From assembly GCA_039619475.1 (NCBI GenBank), contig CM077116.1, positions 102,097,164 to 102,161,163 of the forward strand: a stretch of DNA of 64,000 nucleotides. The letters are read 5' to 3'. This DNA is from Icerya purchasi. Its lineage: Eukaryota > Arthropoda > Insecta > Hemiptera > Monophlebidae. The position numbers and the translations under genes are program-made. The notes beneath the pieces were generated by a model that worked only from the letters and a program-made list of their open reading frames with translations, was not told where the DNA came from and searched no databases. Shown one piece after another: positions 58,241 through 64,000 of this stretch (positions within the stretch are counted from its first letter, which is position 1; every line of letters begins with the position of its first letter).

Positions 58241-58449
58241 CGCTCAGAGACTGAGTAAGACACTCTTAAGAAGAAGAAGAAGAAGAAGGTTAGCCCCTAT
58301 CATTAACAATTTTTCGAATAATATTTAATGATTTGGCTTAGCTCTCTGAGATGATCCATCTAGGTAAGTTCATCTCAAAAATTATAAGCGTGACCGTTTG
58401 CGACTATTTTAATATTTTTTATGTCCAATATCAGAAATATACGATATCA

Positions 58450-58826
58450 TCATCATCATCATTATATCCTCAACCATTCGGTTGGTGGACAACCTATTCG
58501 TACATTTTAGATGTACCGATATAGGTTGTATACTAAAGCAATTATTATATATGCAACGCAGGTGTACACACGCAAGACTACATTCGGAACTGATAGTAGC
58601 CGCTTGTTATCACGTTACCAGTGCAGTCCCGTGTGAGTCTGCTGTGTTCTGACCTAGCGCGCACATGATGTTGAACGTGATGGTTTGCTATTGCCTTCCA
58701 CTAGATTACTAGCGATTATTTATTTATTTATTTAATTCTTGTAATAAGTTCGTCGTCGCTCGGGATCGAACCCGTAACCTCCATATCGGAAGTCAAGTGC
58801 TCTAGCAATTAGGCTATCGCGACGAC
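58450..58826 (-). mobile_element. tRNA-derived SINE, copy 2, well-preserved head
   Basis: The minus-strand head is 75 nt (58826-58752), tRNA length. Its ends GTCGTCG and CGACGAC form a perfect 7-bp acceptor stem. TAGC...GCTA forms a D stem around an A-box-like AGCCTAATTGCTAGAGC. GGTTACGGGTTCGATCCCG is a canonical B-box with T stem. The anticodon stem is not convincing, so it is not a functional tRNA. The body aligns with copy 1 at 42715-43003. On the minus strand the element ends in an (ATG)n-type tail (58447-58463), the same kind of tail as the LINE end at 11232. Confidence 0.9.
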
Positions 58827-58829
58827 ATT

Positions 58830-59590
58830 TTGACATATCATAACGTCTAATTTGCGTCAAACTTTTTTTACTGGCAAAAAGGCTATGAATTCGATAAATA
58901 TTAAATTTAATTTATTAATTAAAATAAGATAATTTACTTAGTTCGAAATTTCCTTTTTGTGCAAACAGGATGTAATCAAATTCACCGAGCGCTACGAATT
59001 TAAATGAAAAAAAAACGTAATTACATTAACCGTCGCACAGTACGAAAATTTTAATTCACCGCTAGTCTAAAAATTAGCCGTTGTTCAAGAAAAACCGTTC
59101 TTTATCGTACTTTATTGCATTAACTATAGATTGCCGCTTAGACAATCTATAGACAAAACCGTTAATCTCCGTCCTCCGATTTAATTAAGCGATATTTATA
59201 AATATAAAATAAAAAATACTCGAATAACAAACGAAAATAAGTATAAATTACTTTAATAAATTAAAATAAATATCTTCATTTAAAGAGACGTTTTATAGTC
59301 CATCACCAGCTACCAATACAGAGTGTACGTAAATAAAACTTAAAACACACTCTACATTTAAACGATATTTATTTCTTTGCACGATAAAAAAATATATCTT
59401 ATCAGAACTTAGTATCGCATTAAGCACCTCGAGCTGTTTTTATTTTTACCACTATTGGTCAAAACATTAATCTTGTGGTTTCGAGTGTGAAAAGCGTTTG
59501 TCGAAATCACAAGACACATCCGCGATGTTTTTACGTTTGTTTGTTTTTTTTTTTTTGGACCCGTCAACTATAAACGTAATTTTTACAATT
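58830..59590. other. Unassigned AT-rich DNA
   Basis: A 10-bp inverted repeat, CTATAGATTG and CAATCTATAG (59124-59152), is the only structure seen. No coding motif was found. Confidence 0.4.
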
Positions 59591-59594
59591 TATA

Positions 59595-60660
59595 ATGTGC
59601 GGTAGCGAGATGTTCTACCCGAACGAAACACCACGGCCTCATCTAACGCCATGGATTTCCAATAAGAGAGAAAATATACAGCTCTCTTTCTTCTTTATTG
59701 CTTTTTTCCACCAAAATCTGTACATGTATTTTTTGAAGTCTTTGAAAATTAAAACTAGCTTTTTACTTCAATTCAAAAACACAAGCTATTGCCATTTAGA
59801 GAAAACGTAATTTACTGTACTGATGGATCCAGTTCGGAAAGCTCAGCAGGATGTGCTTTGGTGTGCAAAAATACAATCATATCTAGGTTTCTTTTACCAT
59901 CCTCTTTTTCGTCATTGTCTTCAGAATTGCATGGTATATTCTTAGCTTTGGCGTATACATTAGATATGCACCAGACAAACATGACTATTGCAACTGACTT
60001 CAAGCTCTCTATGAAAAATATAGAAGACAAAAAAACATAATAGCGTCCATCTATGAGGTCCTTGCAAAAAACCGATCTCTCATTCCGTTACTTATATGGA
60101 TACCGGGACATTCGGGTATTTTGGGAAACACAATTGCTGACAGAGCGGCAAAGGAAGCAGCACTGATGTGACCTGCTCTGAATATAAGGACCCCATTGTC
60201 AGATGTTAAATATTCAATGAAAAAACTTTTTTGGATCCGGTGGCAAGACAGGTGGACTAACTCGACACCATCACACCTTCGCTTCATTAAAGACAACGTC
60301 TATCGTCCATGGATTCACTTTCCCTCGCATCGTAAGGACCAGGCCGTTCTGTGTCGGCTTCGCATCGGACACACAAGATATTTAGATGGCCACATTTTGC
60401 ATGGACTCTCTGCTCTGCTATGCTCCTCATGCAATGTCCCTATCCCTGTTACTCATTTTCTCGTCCTATGTCCATTACTTCAAAGGCTGCGGCTCGAGCA
60501 TAAACTACCTCCTAACTTTAAATCCCAACTGCAAGACGATCCTATAACTATCATATCCCTTCTATTCTTTCTTAAAGAGTTTGGACTGATTAAAAAAATA
60601 TAATGTCCAACTTTCCGCACTTCTAGTCAAAGATGCTGTACACGGCGCAGTAGATAAAAA
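59595..60660 (+). mobile_element. I-like LINE 3' part (RNase H and C-terminal finger)
   Basis: RNase H begins at VIYCTDGSSSESSAGCALVC near 59807-59866 (first Asp), then SELHGIFLAL near 59923-59952 (Glu), MTIATDFKLSM near 59983-60015 (second Asp) and WIPGHSGILGNTIADRAAKE near 60097-60155 (His and last Asp). All four catalytic positions are present. Frameshifts lie near 60030 and 60170. The 135-codon frame (60196-60603) has VLCRLRIGHTRYLDGHILHG, C-x2-C and H-x5-C within SSCNVPIPVTHFLVLC, and ends LLFFLKEFGLIKKI. The upstream frame 59595-59810 fits the RT-RNase H linker. The 3' UTR ends in A-rich repeats near 60655-60680. The same family type occurs at 14069, 26050 and 31920. Confidence 0.92.
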
Positions 60661-60679
60661 ATAAAAAACAAGTAAAAAA

Positions 60680-62559
60680 CAAAATTCTTTATACGGAATT
60701 TCAAAGATTTTCGGGGGCATATTTTGCGTCAACAATTTTCGAACAATCGCGTATTATCATATAATTAAGCTGTCGGAAGGCGTATCGCAGCGCGCGCGGG
60801 TCGTTACGCTATTTTATTTATTTTCTCACCACGTTTAATTATCTATAAATAAAATAGTATACATTCATCTTTTTTTAAAAAAAATATATATATGTATTTA
60901 TTAAAAAAAATGTATTTGACAAAAAAAAAACAGAAATAGAAGCAATTTTAATTTATTTTCAGCGACTCGAACTTAAACGAAGTATATCATGCTTAGAACA
61001 AAATTTGTAATGTGATTATTAAACATTTAAAGCTTACATGGTGGATATAACTAGGAAAGCAATTTCGTAGTAGACACCACGTGTTTAAAAAACTAATCTT
61101 TTCCTGATATGATTATTATTTTTCATCTTCAATGATTTTCGGAAGCAACTGCGTTACATATTAATTTCTGACATACTACACCGACCGCCATTGTTAAAAA
61201 GTAATGATCGGTGTAATCATTCGGAAACGATAAAAATAAATGTATATGATTCGGAAAATATTAAAGATTAGCGGTGATCATTTGCGAGTTTTAACATTTA
61301 GTTATTACTTTTTACATAAGATGCTTTTTTAGCGCATCTATTTTTTGTCTAGGACAAATTAAACATATTCAACTGGAAACAGGCTCCGTTCGGAAATCGG
61401 CGCACATAATATTTTGTTACATCTTTTAGGTCGTATGATATATTTTGTATATTGATTATTCTTGGAATATGAGGCTGTACTAATTATGTTACTTTTTCTT
61501 TCGAAGAATAAACGTCTCTATGCCTGAAAAACTTGCCTATTGGCTTTACAAATTACTTCTACATTAATTCCCGTTACACTTAAAATTGAAAAAACACAAC
61601 AATCTTTGGTCTATCCTCGTTGTCACGTGAGTTTGTCATCAATATTATTATCTTCATGGAGTGAAGATAGCATAATCCGCCGAAAATTCCTCTTTTAACA
61701 GAATATACTCGATATTACCTGTCTTGTCCAGCGCAATTTTATTCGGAAAAAATAAAATAAACTGAATCGGTGCTTTTGCTTCCTCTGCTACTTCCTAAGG
61801 AAATTATCCGACATAAATGAGTTTATTACAGTTTCTAGTACGAATATCACGTGGAAGCCGATAGCCATTATGTAGATCCGTCTTTTCGTAGATAATAAAA
61901 TTACGTACCCTAAGATTTAGTACTCGTCTAAAAATTCGGTTTGTTGATCAATGTCACAGCTGGATGCCATCATTCTCCGGATCGTCTTTTCGACAAAACT
62001 CCTCCTTATCGTGACTGAGTATGAAATTTTTTTCTTAATTCTCTTCCAATCGTAAATAAATTTGTAGAACGTCTCTTTCAAACGCGAGTTACTTATTTTA
62101 TTACGAGTATTAATTTACATCGACAATTTTTTAATTTTTTGCAAATTGAAATATGTCGCGTTGGCAGAGAAGAAAAGAGGAATTTAAATCAGTAAAAAGT
62201 TTTTACGTAAAGAATATCAGTTAAATGTTGCACTCTTGATTTAAAACAGGCGACCATTTTTCAGAATTTACAATGTGCGACGCAATGATATTTTTTCTTT
62301 CGTTATCGTGCCATATCTGTATTTAGTTATTCCGACTAACATATTTCCCGTTTATATTATTATTTTACGGATATCTATTTCAATAACTCCAAAGTTAAAA
62401 TTCAGTTAATAGCATCATCCCGGCTTAATTACACTGAAATGATAAAAATCGATGAAAAATAAAAATTCTTCTAGTTATCGACATTGAATTCATCACAACA
62501 TTGCGAGATGTACCGGGTTTTATCATGATTTGTAACTTGTAAAATTTGATTATTTGTTG
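60680..62559. other. Unassigned DNA
   Basis: A short GC-rich block lies at 60770-60810. An 8-bp inverted repeat, TACACCGA and TCGGTGTA, lies near 61180-61216. No coding motif is found. Confidence 0.35.
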
Positions 62560-62995
62560 TTTTTTTTTTTTGTTTTTTTTTTTGGAGAGGGTAGCATGAC
62601 AATGGCTTTGATACAATAGCAAGAAAACCTACCTAATCAGTTAAAAAGTTACACGATCAAAAATGAAAAACATAAGGGAACGTAAAAGGGGAATAACAAC
62701 TGGAGTTAGGAAAGAAACATTAAAACGAGCAGGAGGGTTCAGCGCCAAGAGTTGAGAGTATAGAAGAGAACATTCGGTACAAAGAGCAAAGCATTTGAAA
62801 AGGACGTGATTGCAGTCGCATGCAACAGGAAGATCAGTAACGTGGAGAGGACGATAGGGAAACGGTGAAAGAGAAAATCGTAGGGGAGAAGAGAATGATT
62901 AAGTCTTAGTCCAATTAAGGAAACAATAGCGGAACGACAAGATGGGGGAAAAGTTTGTTACTGGGTCAAGATGGTGCGGATCTTCCAGAGTTAGT
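62560..62995 (-). mobile_element. Family X LINE 3' end with poly(A)
   Basis: On the minus strand near 62930-62870 the sequence encodes IGLRLNHSLLPYDFLFHRFP, aligned with IRLRFGHSALPSSRFPF of the 46.6-kb copy. The remaining C-terminus is pyrimidine-rich, and the 3' end has a long A-run (T-run at 62561-62583 on plus). Frames are broken. The upstream limit is uncertain. Confidence 0.65.
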
Positions 62996-63394
62996 ATGAA
63001 CGCTACGCTATTTGGCGATCATGCTTGCCTCTTCCGATGTGGAGCATCTTTCCTTTTTATCCTTAATATATCGTAAGCTCGTCGTCCGCAGATACCGTTT
63101 GAATAACGGATAATCAATCATTTTGCTTTTCTGGACGGGAATTGCGAGCACTGCTTTGCAGTTACAACCGTAGGCGAACAGCGCGATGTCTTGTCTCTTG
63201 CCTCATCGGGAATACTGTACTGCAGTTGCGGCCATATTGTTGATGAGAATCTTTTTGTGAGCGCTGCCCAACAATCGTAGACATGGATAAAAATACTTTT
63301 CTTTTTATGCTGGTCACATCGCGCATTTAGTTTAAATAGATATAATATATCATAATCAGGTATAACGGCTAACAAGACACGAGAGATTTCCTTT
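62996..63394. other. Unassigned DNA between opposed family X ends
   Basis: An 85-codon minus ORF (63375-63118) has no clear domain. It may be upstream family X sequence, but no RNase H motif is legible. Confidence 0.3.
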
Positions 63395-63647
63395 CCTTTA
63401 AGGTGTCCTGTATATTTTTTCGTCTACAAATTTATTTCTCTTCGGACTGCTAATTACACGAGTTCTAGTACCGATCTTTTTGACTACTCCCTTGCTATCT
63501 CTCCATAGTAGTTCTGGCCGTCTCCACCTTCCCCGAATAACTTTCTTAGTGTCCTCAGTTTCCTTTTGTCCTACGTTCTTCTTTCTTGATGGGTAATCGT
63601 CCGTAGCTGACAAGCCCAATAAAAAAGTAAAAAAAAAAAAAAACAAC
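63395..63647 (+). mobile_element. Family X LINE 3' UTR with poly(A)
   Basis: GTAGCTGACAAGCCCAATAA near 63603-63622 matches TTAGCTGACGTGCCCAAAGG of the reference copy and is followed by an A-run to about 63643. The preceding 200 bp are pyrimidine-rich, as in other copies. The minus ORFs over this stretch are shadows. Confidence 0.65.
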
Positions 63648-64000
63648 AAAGAAATTGGGATGAAGGAGGAGGTAATAAGAAGAACGGTTGGAGAAGAGAG
63701 AAGGGTAGATATGTCCAACCAAAGTCTAGAATGGTTACTTGAGGATAGAAAAAATTCCAAAAAAAAAACAACAAAATATATACGAAATATGACCGCTAGA
63801 CTGTACATTTGTTTGCTAAAACTTGTTCAACAGCTACCGGTGTTTGACGAAAGCGCTGCTATCGTGTCGCACCGGAAATGCTGAAAAACTGTCGCCCGAT
63901 CTGTGTCTGGTTTCGCAGTGAAAACAACATTAAATCACTGCAAGTATGTTTTGACGCGTGATGAACGAAATTCTATTCAATTCGATGAACACCGCGCTAT
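63648..64000. other. Unassigned DNA
   Basis: A 74-codon plus ORF (63660-63884) has no domain. Nothing else is recognised before the window ends. Confidence 0.35.

Larger units (their letters stand above)
55524..58298 (+). mobile_element. End-to-end RTE element with target duplication and (AAG)n tail
   Basis: GGTTAGCGCCT (55524-55534) and GGTTAGCCCCT (58288-58298) form an 11-bp target duplication with one difference. The body (55535-58287, 2.75 kb) has a GC-rich 5' leader of some 400 bp, endonuclease, reverse transcriptase, C-terminal domain and a terminal (AAG)n run (58269-58288). This is the usual RTE plan. Length is below the typical ~3.2 kb because the endonuclease-RT linker and the RT fingers are partly deleted near 56830-56930. 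Single-base frameshifts and stops inactivate it, though most motifs are legible. Confidence 0.93.

Noticed and set aside
1..64000. LTR retrotransposons, endogenous viruses, CRISPR arrays, bacterial operons
   Set aside because: No paired LTRs, gag-protease-integrase motifs, capsid genes, spacer-repeat arrays or Shine-Dalgarno-linked gene runs were seen.

Overview
The window reads as AT-rich, repeat-laden intergenic or intronic DNA from an arthropod, most likely an insect. I infer this from the element types (Jockey-, RTE-, R1- and I-like LINEs, a Helitron, hAT and pogo-like DNA transposons, tRNA-derived SINEs), from the low GC content, and from the absence of bacterial gene density, operons or ribosome-binding sites. 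The insect order cannot be fixed from sequence alone. I found no host protein-coding gene, rRNA, functional tRNA, LTR element or CRISPR array. Nearly all recognisable coding sequence belongs to decayed mobile elements, identified by translating both strands and reading across frameshifts.

Layout. 0-1.7 kb: a diverged satellite of about 285 bp whose last partial unit is inverted. 3.0-5.9 kb: two minus-strand Jockey-type reverse transcriptase (RT) fragments. 6.3-7.4 kb: an internally deleted Helitron. 7.4-14.7 kb: a pile of LINE pieces made of an RTE-like RT, several 3' ends of one RNase H LINE called here family X, another LINE 3' end with an ATG-repeat tail, and an intact 184-codon C-terminal ORF of an I-like LINE. 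14.7-18.1 kb: mostly unique sequence. 18.1-20.2 kb: an RTE C-terminus and a longer family X copy. 20.5-20.7 kb: a fold-back element. 23.8-30.3 kb: four LINE remnants and a SINE-like element. 31.9-34.2 kb: a long minus-strand I-like LINE with RT and RNase H. 36.8-39.2 kb: a Jockey-like LINE broken by a family X insertion. 40.1-40.8 kb: a GC-richer unique island. 41.5-43.2 kb: a tiny retro-insertion with target duplications, a hAT C-terminal remnant, a tRNA-SINE and an AAT microsatellite. 46.26-47.94 kb: a hAT transposon with terminal repeats and an 8-bp target duplication, itself hit by a family X insertion. 48.9 kb: a second fold-back. 49.95-51.65 kb: a pogo-like transposon carrying a nearly perfect 119-bp palindrome. 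55.5-58.3 kb: an end-to-end RTE element with target duplication. 58.45-58.83 kb: a second tRNA-SINE. 59.6-60.7 kb: another I-like LINE end. 62.6-63.65 kb: two opposed family X ends.

How the parts relate. Family X accounts for most of the pyrimidine-rich stretches. Its copies share C-terminal residues and a GCCCAA motif just before poly(A), and they serve as insertion markers: one lies in the hAT element and one in the Jockey element, so both hosts are older. Four I-like LINE copies share a conserved C-terminal finger. The strongest candidates for undescribed biology are the palindrome inside the pogo-like element, the 285-bp satellite with its inverted end, the tRNA-SINE family, the Helitron that fuses an N-terminal repeat region to a helicase C-terminus, and the two fold-backs.
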